Assembly: GCA_937944855.1 (NCBI GenBank)
Contig: CALFAY010000022.1
Span: 62,001 to 126,000, forward strand
DNA: 64,000 nucleotides
Direction: 5' to 3'
Source of the DNA: an uncultured Planctomycetota bacterium
GTDB lineage: Bacteria; Planctomycetota; Planctomycetia; Gemmatales; HRBIN36
This document shows positions 1 to 8,680 of the stretch, piece by piece; within the stretch, counting starts at the first letter, position 1, and each line of letters opens with the position of its first letter. Below the pieces are notes generated by a model that was given only the letters and a program-made list of their open reading frames with translations, was not told the origin of the DNA and searched no databases. The position numbers and the translations under genes are program-made.

Positions 1-2
1 AT

Positions 3-644
3 GCCGTCGTCATCACGGAGCACGGCCTGCGGTTCCGCGTCGCTCCGGGAGCCAAGCATAAGACGGGCTTTTTCCTCGATCAGCGCGACAACCGGCGTCG
101 GCTGGCGGACTTGTGCAGCGGTCGCCGCGTCCTGGACCTGTGCTGCAACACGGGCGGATTCGCGCTCTACGCCAAAGCGCTGGGGAAGGCGGAAGAAGTG
201 ATTGGCCTCGATCTCGACGAAGAAGCTCTCGAACTGGCCCGTGGGAATGCCAACCTCAATCAGGTCCGCATCCGCTTCGTGCAAAGTGATCTGTTTCCCT
301 GGCTGCGGGATGCCATCACCAACGGTCAACGCTTTGACGTGGTAGTTCTGGATCCGTCCAAGCAGACCCGCTCCCGGGAAGAACTCGGCGAAGCTCTGAA
401 ACGCTATCTGGACATGAATCGGCTCGCCCTTCAGGTGGTTGCTCCTGGGGGCGTGTTTCTGACCTGCTCCTGCACCGGCCTGGTGCGAGAGGAAGAATTC
501 CTGGACGTGGTTCGGCGAGCGGCCTGGCAGGCGGGACGCTCCGTCCAGGTGTTCCACGTCAGCGGGGCGGCAGGCGATCATCCGTGGCTTCTGCACGTCC
601 CCGAAAGTCGTTACCTCAAAGCCGTCTGGTGCCGCGTGGAATAA
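3..644 (+). CDS. Class I SAM-dependent rRNA large subunit methyltransferase, RlmI-like, 5' partial
   Basis: The gene runs in from the left edge; the reading frame is open from base 3 and stops with TAA at 642-644. The visible part carries the HKTGFFLDQRDNR segment typical of RlmI/RlmK-type 23S rRNA cytosine-C5 methyltransferases, then the SAM-binding motif I (VLDLCCNTGGFALYA), an acidic motif (GLDLDEEALELA) and the motif IV/VI pair LDPSKQTRS and TCSCTG. The Asp-Pro and the second Cys-rich motif are those expected for a methyltransferase with a catalytic cysteine. The N-terminal PUA domain lies outside the window. Family assignment is firm; the exact target base is inferred. Confidence 0.9.
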   Translation, partial: AVVITEHGLRFRVAPGAKHKTGFFLDQRDNRRRLADLCSGRRVLDLCCNTGGFALYAKALGKAEEVIGLDLDEEALELARGNANLNQVRIRFVQSDLFPWLRDAITNGQRFDVVVLDPSKQTRSREELGEALKRYLDMNRLALQVVAPGGVFLTCSCTGLVREEEFLDVVRRAAWQAGRSVQVFHVSGAAGDHPWLLHVPESRYLKAVWCRVE

Positions 645-698
645 TCGCCGGTGATCGGCTACACTGTCGAAGCTCCGTGAATCAACCGGGAATCATGT

Positions 699-1490
699 AT
701 GCGAATTCTGGTCATCGGCGACATCGTAGGCAAACCGGGCGTGGAAGCAGTGGCGGCTCTGCTGCCGGAACTGATCGCTTCGGAGAATATCCATTTTGTC
801 GTGGCCAACGCCGAGAACGCCAGCGGGGGAGCGGGTATCTCCCTCAAGGCGTATCGCAAGCTGCGCAATGCCGGCGTGGACGTGGTGACGATGGGGGACC
901 ACATTTACAACAAGGCTGACATTTACCGCCTCATCGCAGATCAGGAGCCTGTCGTCAAACCGGCCAATTACCCCAGTGAATCCCCCGGAGCGGAGTTTTT
1001 CATAGCCCCAGCCCGGGACGGCACTTTGGTCGGCGTCTTCAGCCTGCTCGGTCGTCTGTTCATGCGGCCGGTCGATTGCCCCTTCAAAGCCGCCGATCGC
1101 GTTCTGGGTGTGCTGAAGGAAGAAGTGTGCTGCATTGTCGTCGATCTGCACGCCGAAGCGACCGGCGACAAAGCGGTAATTGGCCGCTATCTGGACGGCA
1201 AGGTTAGCGCGGTGATCGGCACGCATACACACGTTCCGACGGCCGACGAGTGCATTCTTCCGGGGGGCACGGCCTTTCTGACCGACGTCGGCATGACCGG
1301 GCCGTATGAGAGCATCCTGGGACGGCGCATTGACCGCGTTCTCCAGGCCAATCTCACCTTCGTTCCCACACCGTTCGACGTGGCCGAGGGCGATCCTCGT
1401 CTGGCCGCCGCTCTGATCGACGTGGACGAACAGACCGGCAAGGCCCGTTTCATTCGCCGTGTCATGCGGTCTCTCAAGTCCTTAGCCTGA
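699..1490 (+). CDS. YmdB-type metallophosphoesterase (TIGR00282 family)
   Basis: A 263-residue calcineurin-like phosphoesterase. Metal-site motifs are visible in order: GDIVGKPG (residues 7-14), NAEN (37-40), GDH (66-68), an Asp-Leu-His-x-Glu segment (149-153) and GTHTHVPTAD (174-183), followed by DVGMTGP near 196. This is the pattern of YmdB-like 2',3'-cyclic nucleotide phosphodiesterases, cytoplasmic enzymes of conserved but often unclear role (RNA or signalling nucleotide turnover). ATG at 699 is preferred because GGGA lies 7 nt upstream; a second ATG at 695 is out of frame. It follows the methyltransferase by 54 nt and could be co-transcribed. Confidence 0.9.
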   Translation: MRILVIGDIVGKPGVEAVAALLPELIASENIHFVVANAENASGGAGISLKAYRKLRNAGVDVVTMGDHIYNKADIYRLIADQEPVVKPANYPSESPGAEFFIAPARDGTLVGVFSLLGRLFMRPVDCPFKAADRVLGVLKEEVCCIVVDLHAEATGDKAVIGRYLDGKVSAVIGTHTHVPTADECILPGGTAFLTDVGMTGPYESILGRRIDRVLQANLTFVPTPFDVAEGDPRLAAALIDVDEQTGKARFIRRVMRSLKSLA

Positions 1491-1499
1491 TACAAGTTA

Positions 1500-1548
1500 C
1501 AAAAACCGACGGCAGCCGGCGGGGTGCCTGCCGCGCCGTGCTGCCGTC
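1500..1548 (-). terminator. Intrinsic terminator of the HTH-receiver gene
   Basis: A perfect 9-bp stem, GACGGCAGC at 1508-1516 and GCTGCCGTC at 1540-1548, with further G/C pairing in the loop. On the minus strand it is followed by GGTTTTTG, the U tract of an intrinsic terminator, so it ends the gene at 1616-2194. On the plus strand no T run follows, though it could act as an RNA-stabilising hairpin for the convergent gene ending at 1490. Confidence 0.75.
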
Positions 1549-1615
1549 CGATGGAGGTCGGTTATCCCGGTCTGGGTCTTTTCCGGGAGTGCTTGCCGGA
1601 CTGCACTGCCTGAGA

Positions 1616-2194
1616 TCACAGATTGTCGCGCTTCTGTTGCACCAGGGTCTTGATCCGCTGGGCCAGAAGGGCGACATCGAACGGCTTCTTGAAGACCTCG
1701 TTGAAGCCGTAGTTGAGCAGAGCTTCGGGGTTCGGCTCGTCTTCCAGGGCCAGAGCCACGATCAGGGTTTCTTCGTACTGGGGATTGCGGCGGAGATTCT
1801 GAGCGATCTGCAGGCCTTCGCTGCGGCCCATCGCCAAGTCAACGATGATCGTGTCGGGATGAAAGCTCTCGGCCTGGATGCCGGCTTCGAAGCCGCTGTT
1901 AGCGCATTCAAACTTGTAATCGTCGCGTTCGGGGAGCAGGTCCTTCATCCGGTCGATGAAGAGCTTCTCGGCTCCGATGATGAGAATCTTATGCCAGCCC
2001 TCCTCTTCGAGTTCTCCCAGCGGCATTCCATGTTCCTTAAGGAACCGGATCAGATGCTCGCGGGGAATGCGGCGATCCTGGCTGCCGGGAATGCGGTAGC
2101 CGCGGAGCCGACCGGAGTCGAACCATTTGCTGACCGTGCGCGGGGCCACTTTGCAGATCTTCGCCACCTGGCCGGTTGTGAACACTTTCCTCAT
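1616..2194 (-). CDS. Excisionase-type HTH regulator fused to a receiver-like domain
   Basis: Of 192 residues, 1-55 form a MerR/excisionase-type winged helix (TTGQVAKICKVAPRTVSKWFD) that reads DNA, and 68-190 a CheY-like receiver. Asp119 (IIVDLAMG) sits where the phosphoacceptor should be and Lys170 (FKKPF) is present, but the acidic pair after strand 1 is missing (IIGAEK at 72-77) and the switch Thr/Ser is Ala149, so phosphorylation may be weak or absent. ATG at 2194 is chosen because GGAG lies 8 nt upstream; the open frame continues upstream to 2638 without coding character. It ends in a good terminator and faces the motif-rich gap 2195-3433. Target genes are unknown. Confidence 0.8.
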   Translation of the reverse strand: MRKVFTTGQVAKICKVAPRTVSKWFDSGRLRGYRIPGSQDRRIPREHLIRFLKEHGMPLGELEEEGWHKILIIGAEKLFIDRMKDLLPERDDYKFECANSGFEAGIQAESFHPDTIIVDLAMGRSEGLQIAQNLRRNPQYEETLIVALALEDEPNPEALLNYGFNEVFKKPFDVALLAQRIKTLVQQKRDNL

Positions 2195-2296
2195 GGCAGG
2201 CACTCCGTTTTTGTTTTGTGAGCCACTTGGGCCATGACGGGACGGACGCGGGATCGTCCACGGCATGGCTGCCCGCGGGCCGGCTTGCAGGCCGCC

Positions 2297-2328
2297 GACC
2301 GGCAAATCGCGGGAACAATTTGCCGGTC
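2297..2328. promoter_or_regulatory. 11-bp perfect inverted repeat upstream of HTH-receiver gene
   Basis: GACCGGCAAAT at 2297-2307 pairs perfectly with ATTTGCCGGTC at 2318-2328 around a 10-nt loop. It lies about 105-135 nt upstream of the regulator start at 2194, in its presumed leader or promoter. No T run follows on either strand, so an operator or RNA structure is more likely than a terminator. Confidence 0.5.
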
Positions 2329-2703
2329 CGGGCCGGCTCCGTCTGACCTCCGGCCGCGGGTCGGGATTCCATCCGCTGCCGGCGTACCGCCGTGTTTTTC
2401 CCTCCGCACGGTCCGGCACAGTCCGGCTGACGGTTTGCGATGCACTTCGCTTATCTTCCTTTTCGGCCAAGAATCCCCCGGAGATAAGAAAAAGGCCACA
2501 ACTTGGGAAACTTCTGCGACTTGCCCACCAAACCCCTGCCGCGTCGTCCCGCGCAACTTTCCCGGCTGTTCGTTTCGTTCCATCCTTGCCGCCTGCCCCA
2601 TTTACCCAACTCCTTATCTGGTCTTGACATGCAATCATTCGTCAGGCTTTGCACTGCGATTTTACGCCCCGCCGACAAGCCCAAACCGCATTCAACGCAC
2701 CCT

Positions 2704-3064
2704 CGATGCGCAACGTTTTCCAGCACCAACCCGGTGCAGAGAAACCCGTTGACGCCGCTGCCAGATGCACCCGGCTTAGCGATGCGCAACATTTTCCAGA
2801 TCTGTTGTGCGGAACCTCTTCCAACCCCGCATCGAAGCGGTCAATTCGCCCTAAGCGATTCCAGATGCCAGACTTGCAATCGAAACTGATGTTGAATCCA
2901 GACTTTGGCCAGGCCGTTTCTTCCCAATCTTTCGCGCAACAAATGTCGCACGGCTGGTTAGAACAGCGTTCGCTGCGAAAACGATACCGGAAACCAGATG
3001 CCAAAAGCTTACAGATGTGCAACAAATCCCCGAGCCGAAGAAAGTGGCGCAACATTTTTCTGAG
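2704..3064. repeat. Array of GCGCAAC / CCAGATGC motifs
   Basis: Copies of GCGCAAC or close variants occur at 2707-2713, 2784-2790, 2934-2940, 3017-3023 (GTGCAAC) and 3047-3053, with a further one near 2551. Two copies belong to a matching 30-nt unit, 2761-2790 and 2994-3023: CCAGATGC, 12 nt containing GCTTA at the same offset, then GATGYGCAAC. Several copies continue as ATTTTCCAG or ATTTTTCTG. Orientation is the same for all copies. Confidence 0.55.
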
Positions 3065-3433
3065 AAATGGTGACGGGCCAGCTAGCAGGTCCAGTCGGAC
3101 GGACCGGCGGTGGACAGACTCTGCCTACCCAACCGCTGGTCTTTCCCGAGGCTAGCATGTGGCTTCTGGCTTCGACAACGGTGGTAGGCCATGCTTGGTC
3201 GGCCCGGCTTGACCGGCTCGACTCCCCCTGCCGCGCTCGCGACGACCCTGCCTTCCTGCCGGTGGAATCTTGTGGCGGAATGATTGTTCCCGTCGCATTT
3301 CGCCTTCGACGACACGCTCACCGTCGGACCCCATCAGCAAGCGGTCTTGTTGCATTTTGCTTTCCGTGATAACCTCCCCGTCCGCGGCAGATGGCGATTT
3401 TACGTCGCCTTTGTAGGCCTGGATGCCTGCCCT

Positions 3434-4786
3434 ATGGATGCAGTAGCGCTACCCGGAACGCCTTCGACCCGCCTGCGCTGGATCGTTTATGGTTTGGCAA
3501 GCCTGATCCTCGTGGCTGTGGCGGTGCAGTATGCCGTCAAGGCCTCGGAGGACCGTTCCGCGTTCGTGCGCTGGCGGAACCAGGTGGAGGATCTCGGACG
3601 CGGCGTGGACATCTATGCCGTCCACATCTACCCCAATCCGCCGATCACCGCCCTGATCCTGTACCCGTTCGTCCAGCTTCCGACGTGGACCATCGGCAAC
3701 TTCGACCTGGATTTAGGAGCGCTGGCATGGTTCGCCGTCAAGACGGCGATGACGATCCTGGCCTTCGCATGGACGGTGCGGCTGATCGAAACTCCCACGG
3801 CTCCATTTCCAGGCTGGGCGCAAGTGTTGACAGCGGTTCTCGTGCTGCGGCCCATCATCGGAGACTTGCGCCACGGAAACGTCAATCTGCTCATTCTCTT
3901 CCTGGTGGTTGCCGCGTTGTATGCGTTCCATCGGCACCGGGACTTCCTGGCCGGCGTTGTCTTAGGACTGGCAATTGCCTGCAAGGTCACGCCTGCCCTG
4001 TTCGTGCCCTACTTCCTCTGGAAGCGGGCCTGGCGGACCGTGGCGGGCAGCATTCTGGGATTGGTGCTGTTTCTGGTAGTGGTGCCCGGAGCCTTGCTCG
4101 GCTTCCGACACAATCTCGTCCTGCTGCACAGCTGGTACGAGCGCATGGCCGCTCCCTACCTGCACGGCAACCAGATTACGACGGAACACTCTAACCAGTC
4201 CCTGCCCGGCCTGATCTACCGCCTGACGACCACCAGCCCGTCGTTTTTCGACGAGGAAGACCGGCCAGCGGATTACCACAATGTGCTGAATCTGGAGCCT
4301 TGGCAAGCCCGGAGAATCCTCCAGGCGTGCGGCCTGGCCTTCCTGGTCCTGATGGTCTGGACCTGCCGGACGCCCTTGGATCAGCGCAACGGCTGGCCGA
4401 TGGCGGCGGAGTTCGGGCTGATCCTGCTAGGGATGTTGTTGTTCAGCGAACGGACCTGGAAGCATCACTGCGTCACGCTACTGGTTCCCGTGGCGGTTCT
4501 GTGTTCCTGTCTGGCCTGGCGGTGGCATGACGGGTGGTGGCGGGCCTATCTCATAGCGACGTTGGCAGCGTCTCAGCTTCTCATGGCCAGCACCAGCACG
4601 GCCTTGTGGGAACCGATCGGCTTTCGAACGGGAGCGAAACTCGCTCAGGTGTACGGCGGATATGTCTGGGCTTACGTCGTACTTTTGACAGCTCTGGCTA
4701 TCCTGCTCAAGACAAAGCCTGAACGATTTCCTCGCGCACCGGGCCATCTTCTTCCACAACCAGACGGGCGTGCAGAGCCTGCCTGA
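3434..4786 (+). CDS. GT87 / DUF2029 family membrane glycosyltransferase
   Basis: A polytopic membrane protein of 450 residues with about nine hydrophobic segments. The segment HGNVNLLILFLVV matches the GQVNLL-like signature of DUF2029 (GT87) polyprenyl-phosphate-dependent mannosyltransferases, and an early acidic-aromatic loop (GVDIYAVHIYPNPP) sits where the catalytic Asp of this family lies. It would transfer a sugar from a lipid-linked donor on the outer face of the membrane. ATG at 3434 starts the part with coding character; the frame extends to 3284 but the extra residues look non-coding, and no strong ribosome site is seen. Its last 80 nt overlap the end of queG on the opposite strand. 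Confidence 0.75.
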   Translation: MDAVALPGTPSTRLRWIVYGLASLILVAVAVQYAVKASEDRSAFVRWRNQVEDLGRGVDIYAVHIYPNPPITALILYPFVQLPTWTIGNFDLDLGALAWFAVKTAMTILAFAWTVRLIETPTAPFPGWAQVLTAVLVLRPIIGDLRHGNVNLLILFLVVAALYAFHRHRDFLAGVVLGLAIACKVTPALFVPYFLWKRAWRTVAGSILGLVLFLVVVPGALLGFRHNLVLLHSWYERMAAPYLHGNQITTEHSNQSLPGLIYRLTTTSPSFFDEEDRPADYHNVLNLEPWQARRILQACGLAFLVLMVWTCRTPLDQRNGWPMAAEFGLILLGMLLFSERTWKHHCVTLLVPVAVLCSCLAWRWHDGWWRAYLIATLAASQLLMASTSTALWEPIGFRTGAKLAQVYGGYVWAYVVLLTALAILLKTKPERFPRAPGHLLPQPDGRAEPA

Positions 4787-5864
4787 TTGAATCGGGCTGA
4801 ATATTCTCATGCAGATAGCGGCCCAGCGCCCAGGCCACGGCTCCCCGCACGAGCGGTTCTTCGTCGTTCAAGGCCCGCAGGAGAACCGGAAGAGCAGCAG
4901 GATCACGGCGATTGCCCAGAACGATGGCTACGTTGCGAAGCAAACCGGCTCGACGGGGCCGAGTCAATGGCGTTCCCCGGAACACCTCACGAAACCGCGA
5001 CGGCGACAGCTCCAACCAGGCGATCAGGTCTGGGGTGGCGAGCATCGGCCACGGTTGAAGCTCGGGATCGGTCGTGACCGGGACTTTGCGGTTCCACGGG
5101 CACACGTCCTGGCAGATGTCGCAGCCGAAGACCCAATCGCCGATCTGCTCCCGCAATTCCCGGGGAATCGGCTTGCGCAATTCGATGGTCAAGTAGCTGA
5201 TGCAGCGGCGGGCATCGAGAACTCTGGGTTCGGGGAAGGCCCCGGTCGGACAGGCTTCCAGACAGGCCGTGCAGGTGCCGCAATGGCTCGCTTCGTGCGG
5301 CGGATCGGGGTGCAGCGGGACGTTGACGAGCAATTCCCCCAGGAAGAACCAGCTGCCCCAGTACTTGTTGAGGAGCATCGTGTTCTTTCCGAACCATCCC
5401 AGGCCGGCGAGCCGAGCGTAGTCCCGTTCGAGCAACGGAGCCGTATCAACGACGACTCGCCCGTGACAATCGGGTACCCGCTCCTGAAGCCAATCGAGAA
5501 GCCGTTTCAGCCGTTGCCGCAGCAGATCATGGTAATCCCGCATCCGCGCATAGCGGGAAACCCGCCCGGTGACGGAAGGTCGGGCGGGAGTTTCATTGGC
5601 CGGGTGAATCGGAACGCCGTGGGCATCGGCGACGTAGTAGTTCAGGCCGACGACGATGACCGACTGGACGTCGGCCAGGACGGACTTGGGATCGGCACGG
5701 GCGTCGCGGTGCTTCTCCATGTAGGCCATGTCGCCGGCCTGCCCGCGGCTGAGCCACTGGTCGAAACGAGGAAACCCGGGAGGCGGGACAGCGGGAGCGA
5801 TGCCGACAAGATCAAAGCCGAGGCGTCGGGCCTCGGCTTTCAAGAGCTCTTCCAGCGAACGCAT
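4707..5864 (-). CDS. queG: Epoxyqueuosine reductase QueG
   Basis: This 385-residue enzyme carries out the last step of tRNA queuosine synthesis, reducing epoxyqueuosine with cobalamin and two [4Fe-4S] clusters. Cluster ligands are Cys195, 198, 201, 205 (CGTCTACLEACPTG) and Cys221, 248, 251, 255 (CDICQDVCPWN). Asp140 in RVVVDTAPLLERDYA corresponds to the proposed catalytic acid, and GWFGKNT is conserved. A HEAT-type segment (about 310-385) closes the protein as in longer QueG forms. ATG at 5864 has only a weak ribosome site. The stop lies inside the end of the convergent GT87 gene. Confidence 0.95.
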   Translation of the reverse strand: MRSLEELLKAEARRLGFDLVGIAPAVPPPGFPRFDQWLSRGQAGDMAYMEKHRDARADPKSVLADVQSVIVVGLNYYVADAHGVPIHPANETPARPSVTGRVSRYARMRDYHDLLRQRLKRLLDWLQERVPDCHGRVVVDTAPLLERDYARLAGLGWFGKNTMLLNKYWGSWFFLGELLVNVPLHPDPPHEASHCGTCTACLEACPTGAFPEPRVLDARRCISYLTIELRKPIPRELREQIGDWVFGCDICQDVCPWNRKVPVTTDPELQPWPMLATPDLIAWLELSPSRFREVFRGTPLTRPRRAGLLRNVAIVLGNRRDPAALPVLLRALNDEEPLVRGAVAWALGRYLHENIQPDSIRQALHARLVVEEDGPVREEIVQALS

Positions 5865-5882
5865 GGGGAGGAACCCCGCCCG

Positions 5883-7370
5883 TCAATCGCCCTGGCCGTT
5901 GCCATTGCCGTGCATCAGCCCGTACTTCTTCATCTTTTTGTAGAGGGTGACGCGACTGATGCCGAGTTCCCTGGCGGCCCGGGAACGGCTGCCGCCGTGA
6001 TTGGCCAAGGCCCGCTGGATAACGCTCCGCTCCAGGACTTCGCGGTTGTACAGCAGGGTGTCCACGGGGGCCTTGATGGCCGGGACGTGGACCAGGGAAT
6101 GTTCCTGGATGGCCTCGGGCAGATGCTTCAGTTGCAGGACCGGCCCCTGACTGACCAGGACCGCATGTTGGATGGCGTTCTCCAGTTCCCGAAGGTTGCC
6201 GGGCCAGTGATACGACTCCAAGGCCGCCATCGCCTCCGGGCTGATTTCGTAGAGGTCTTTCTTGAACTTGGCGTTGAACCGGGCCGCAAACCCGCGCACC
6301 AGCGGGGCGATGTCTTCCACCCGTTCCCGCAGCGGGGGCAGATGGAAGGACATGACGTTGAAGCGGAAGTAGAGGTCTTGGCGGAAGCGGCCTTTGTCTG
6401 CTTCTTCCTTGAGATTGCGATTGCTGGCCACGATGAGGCGGCATTCAGTGCGATGCGTCTCGGTGCTGCCGACCGGCTCGTACTCGCCGGTCTCGACGAC
6501 GCGAAGCAAATTGGCTTGCTGCTCCAGGGGCAAGGCGTCGATTTCGTCGAGCAGCAGGGTGCCGCGGCCGGCGGCGGCGAACTTGCCGATCTTGGTGCGG
6601 TCGGCTCCGGTGAACGCGCCTTTGACGTGCCCGAAGAATTCGCTTTCCACCAGGTTGGGGGCCAAGGCTCCGCAGGGCACGATCAGGAACCGCTCGTTGC
6701 GTCGCGGGGAAAACTCGTGGATCAGCCGGGCCAGGAAGGTCTTGCCCGTGCCGGTTTCACCGGTGAGCAGAACGATGACGTCGTGGGACGCGGCCAAGGC
6801 CAGCTTTTCGACCAGAGGCACCAAAGACGGCGTATAGGCCAGCAGGCGCCGCGCCATCTGATCTTCGACGGAACCTTCCGGGAAGCTGCCAAGGTCGGGT
6901 TTGCGGCGACGCAGGCAGGAGTTGCGGACGACGTGGGCCAACTGAGCGGCGTCCCGAGGCCAGTAGCAGACCTGGGCGACCCGGTCCGAGACTTCGCTGA
7001 GCCATTGGGGACTGCACTCCTCCACGGTCAGCAGAACCACCTGATAGGAGAGTTTCTGGAGGCTGATGATCTGGATCAGTTGACGAGCCTGCTCGGCCTC
7101 GGCAGCGGAAGCGGCCAGCAGGACGAGCAAACCATCGCGTTCGCGCGGCGCTTCGCTGATGATGCTCTCGTAGGATCGGACGCTCAGAGTACAGCCGGCC
7201 GACTTGCGCAGCTGCGGCACGATGCCCTCCGCCGAGGCGCGGTCAGCTGTCACCAGATACTGACCCGGGTGCGGGGCGTTCCTGGCATGACCGTTCCGTG
7301 ATCCTGCGGTGCGTCGGACGACCGAAACCTTGTCAGCGTCCAGGCAGGGGTTTTCCGATATCAAGTCCAT
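5883..7370 (-). CDS. Sigma-54-dependent transcriptional activator
   Basis: An NtrC-type enhancer-binding protein of 495 residues. The N-terminal 160 residues form an atypical receiver-like or sensing region without a clear phosphoacceptor Asp. The AAA+ domain has Walker A GETGTGKT (204-211), the sigma-54 contact loop GAFTGA (251-256), Walker B TLLLDEID (271-278) and an arginine-finger segment; the C-terminus is a Fis-type HTH (SRSRAARELGISRVTLYKKMKK). It should activate sigma-54 promoters, but no clear -24/-12 element was found in the window. ATG at 7370 has AGAGG 9 nt upstream. It follows queG by 18 nt in the same direction, queG being downstream. Confidence 0.92.
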   Translation of the reverse strand: MDLISENPCLDADKVSVVRRTAGSRNGHARNAPHPGQYLVTADRASAEGIVPQLRKSAGCTLSVRSYESIISEAPRERDGLLVLLAASAAEAEQARQLIQIISLQKLSYQVVLLTVEECSPQWLSEVSDRVAQVCYWPRDAAQLAHVVRNSCLRRRKPDLGSFPEGSVEDQMARRLLAYTPSLVPLVEKLALAASHDVIVLLTGETGTGKTFLARLIHEFSPRRNERFLIVPCGALAPNLVESEFFGHVKGAFTGADRTKIGKFAAAGRGTLLLDEIDALPLEQQANLLRVVETGEYEPVGSTETHRTECRLIVASNRNLKEEADKGRFRQDLYFRFNVMSFHLPPLRERVEDIAPLVRGFAARFNAKFKKDLYEISPEAMAALESYHWPGNLRELENAIQHAVLVSQGPVLQLKHLPEAIQEHSLVHVPAIKAPVDTLLYNREVLERSVIQRALANHGGSRSRAARELGISRVTLYKKMKKYGLMHGNGNGQGD

Positions 7371-7978
7371 GGACGAACCTCTTATGGGTGTTCCGGATGG
7401 CGGACCGTCGGTCGAGGAACGCCTCCTTCCTCATGCTGGGCTGCACCGACTCCCGCCGGCTGGCATCCTTAGTCGCTTGTTGTTGACACGGGCCTGTCAA
7501 TCCGATCCTGAGGCGCGACCGGAGCGACGGGCCTTAAGGTGTCTCCGGGATGTCCCATCTGGTCACGAGGGATGAATCCAGGTTGAGTCTTCGGCAAGAG
7601 GAAGTCCCACGAATGTCCGGGACCTTGGAGGGGCTGATGATCCCCATGCCGAATCCGCAGCCACGATGCGTCCGATACCCCCAATCGGCACGCGATGGCG
7701 GCGGCCCAGAGCGGCGCTTCATCGGAGCCCGCGTGGGCGACGATGCTCGAGCTACGAGGCTCCCTACCATCCAACTCTCAAGCGGGGAGAGCGGGAGTTG
7801 GCCGAATCAGACGCTTCCTGCGCCGAACCATCTGTCTCGCCCAATCCCATGTGGCGGGTCTAGCATGGACCCGTGGAGACATTGATGCGATGAATGTAGT
7901 CGGAGTGCTCCTGCCTTGTCAACAGGGTAGTTTCCAAAATCTAACACTTGGGGAGGTCGTACCGCCTTTGCCGGATTT
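7371..7978. other. Intergenic region without visible gene
   Basis: About 600 nt between the sigma-54 activator and the ANTAR regulator, both on minus. Open frames here lack ribosome sites and recognisable protein sequence. An 18-nt inverted repeat, TTGACA-N6-TGTCAA, at 7483-7500 is the only element that stands out; it is a possible operator for the activator gene starting at 7370. Confidence 0.5.
7483..7500. promoter_or_regulatory. Inverted repeat TTGACA-N6-TGTCAA
   Basis: A perfect 6-6-6 inverted repeat 113-130 nt upstream of the sigma-54 activator start. Each arm also matches a -35 hexamer, but neither has a good -10 at 16-18 nt, so a dimer-binding operator is the likelier reading. Chance occurrence cannot be excluded. 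Confidence 0.3.
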
Positions 7979-8680
7979 TCAGGCTCCCTCCCGCTCGGCG
8001 GTCTGAGGCGGAGCGGCTTGCGTTTCTCCATGCGGCAGCGGACGTTGCGACCGCTTCAGGAGACGGACGTCGGGGGCCGGTCCCTTGGCATTCTCTCCCT
8101 CCCAGATAAAGCGGGAATCCAGGATCGACTGCGCGATCTCGCGGATCTTCTTGCGCTGCCGGCGCGACTGCACCCGCATCCGCATGTACGCCTCTTCTTC
8201 CGACAGGCCCAGCGTCTGCATCAGCACGCCCTTGGCTTTCTCGATGACGATGCGGTCGCTGAGACGTTGGCTGAGACTGGCCACCTGATTGCGGAGCAGG
8301 TTCTCGCGGCGAGCGGCACAGCAAAGACTCTGCAGCGCTGCCCACACCTCTTCTGCGCCGGCGGAGGCGGGAAGGAACGCCAAGGGGTACTTCTCCGCCA
8401 GGGGAAGCCAGCCGGAGATCGCCGAGGCAGTGACGGCCACCAGCAGGGGCAACCCGGTGTCGAGCACGATCAGGGCCTCGCTCGGCTCCGTGCGGCTGAT
8501 GCCGTTGTAGAGGACAGCTTCCAGTTGACCGGCCCGCAGGCGCTCGCCTAAGTCCGCCACCCACCCGCATACCCCGACCAGGACCAGCTGCTTGCCCTCG
8601 CGGATCAGCCCGTTCACCAACGGTTGCAAGCTGGCCTGGGCGGGCGTGGTATCGGCGTCCTCGATCAACCAGACTCGCAT
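7979..8680 (-). CDS. ANTAR-domain response regulator
   Basis: Residues 1-120 of 233 are a receiver-like domain (MRVWLIEDAD start; LIVLDTGLPLL at the phosphoacceptor position) and about 135-190 an ANTAR RNA-binding domain (SDRIVIEKAKGVLMQTLGLSEEEAY with the following helix). ANTAR proteins act by antitermination, binding paired hexaloop hairpins in leader RNAs. A Pro/Gln/Arg-rich tail of about 40 residues follows. ATG at 8680 has a GGGGAAGG stretch just upstream; the open frame extends to 8926 but the added residues look non-coding. No sensor kinase gene is adjacent, and its RNA targets are not evident here. Confidence 0.85.
   Translation of the reverse strand: MRVWLIEDADTTPAQASLQPLVNGLIREGKQLVLVGVCGWVADLGERLRAGQLEAVLYNGISRTEPSEALIVLDTGLPLLVAVTASAISGWLPLAEKYPLAFLPASAGAEEVWAALQSLCCAARRENLLRNQVASLSQRLSDRIVIEKAKGVLMQTLGLSEEEAYMRMRVQSRRQRKKIREIAQSILDSRFIWEGENAKGPAPDVRLLKRSQRPLPHGETQAAPPQTAEREGA

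Larger units (their letters stand above)
2195..3433. other. Long divergent intergenic region with inverted repeat and motif array
   Basis: No convincing gene is seen between the HTH-receiver gene and the GT87 gene. The right two thirds are less GC-rich than the flanks. The region contains an 11-bp inverted repeat at 2297-2328 and a set of repeated short motifs between 2550 and 3065 (see separate entries). Open frames here (for example 2649-3155 on plus and 2642-3055 on minus) lack ribosome sites and coding-like composition. Confidence 0.6.

Noticed and set aside
2624..2652. TTGACA in the long gap as a promoter
   Set aside because: No acceptable -10 hexamer lies 16-18 nt downstream.
2649..3155. 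168-codon plus-strand open frame in the long gap
   Set aside because: Composition is not protein-like, no ribosome site is present and its sequence is explained by the motif array.
4809..7301. 830-codon plus-strand open frame
   Set aside because: It lies fully antisense to queG and the sigma-54 activator, whose domains are unmistakable; the antisense product is low-complexity and motif-free.
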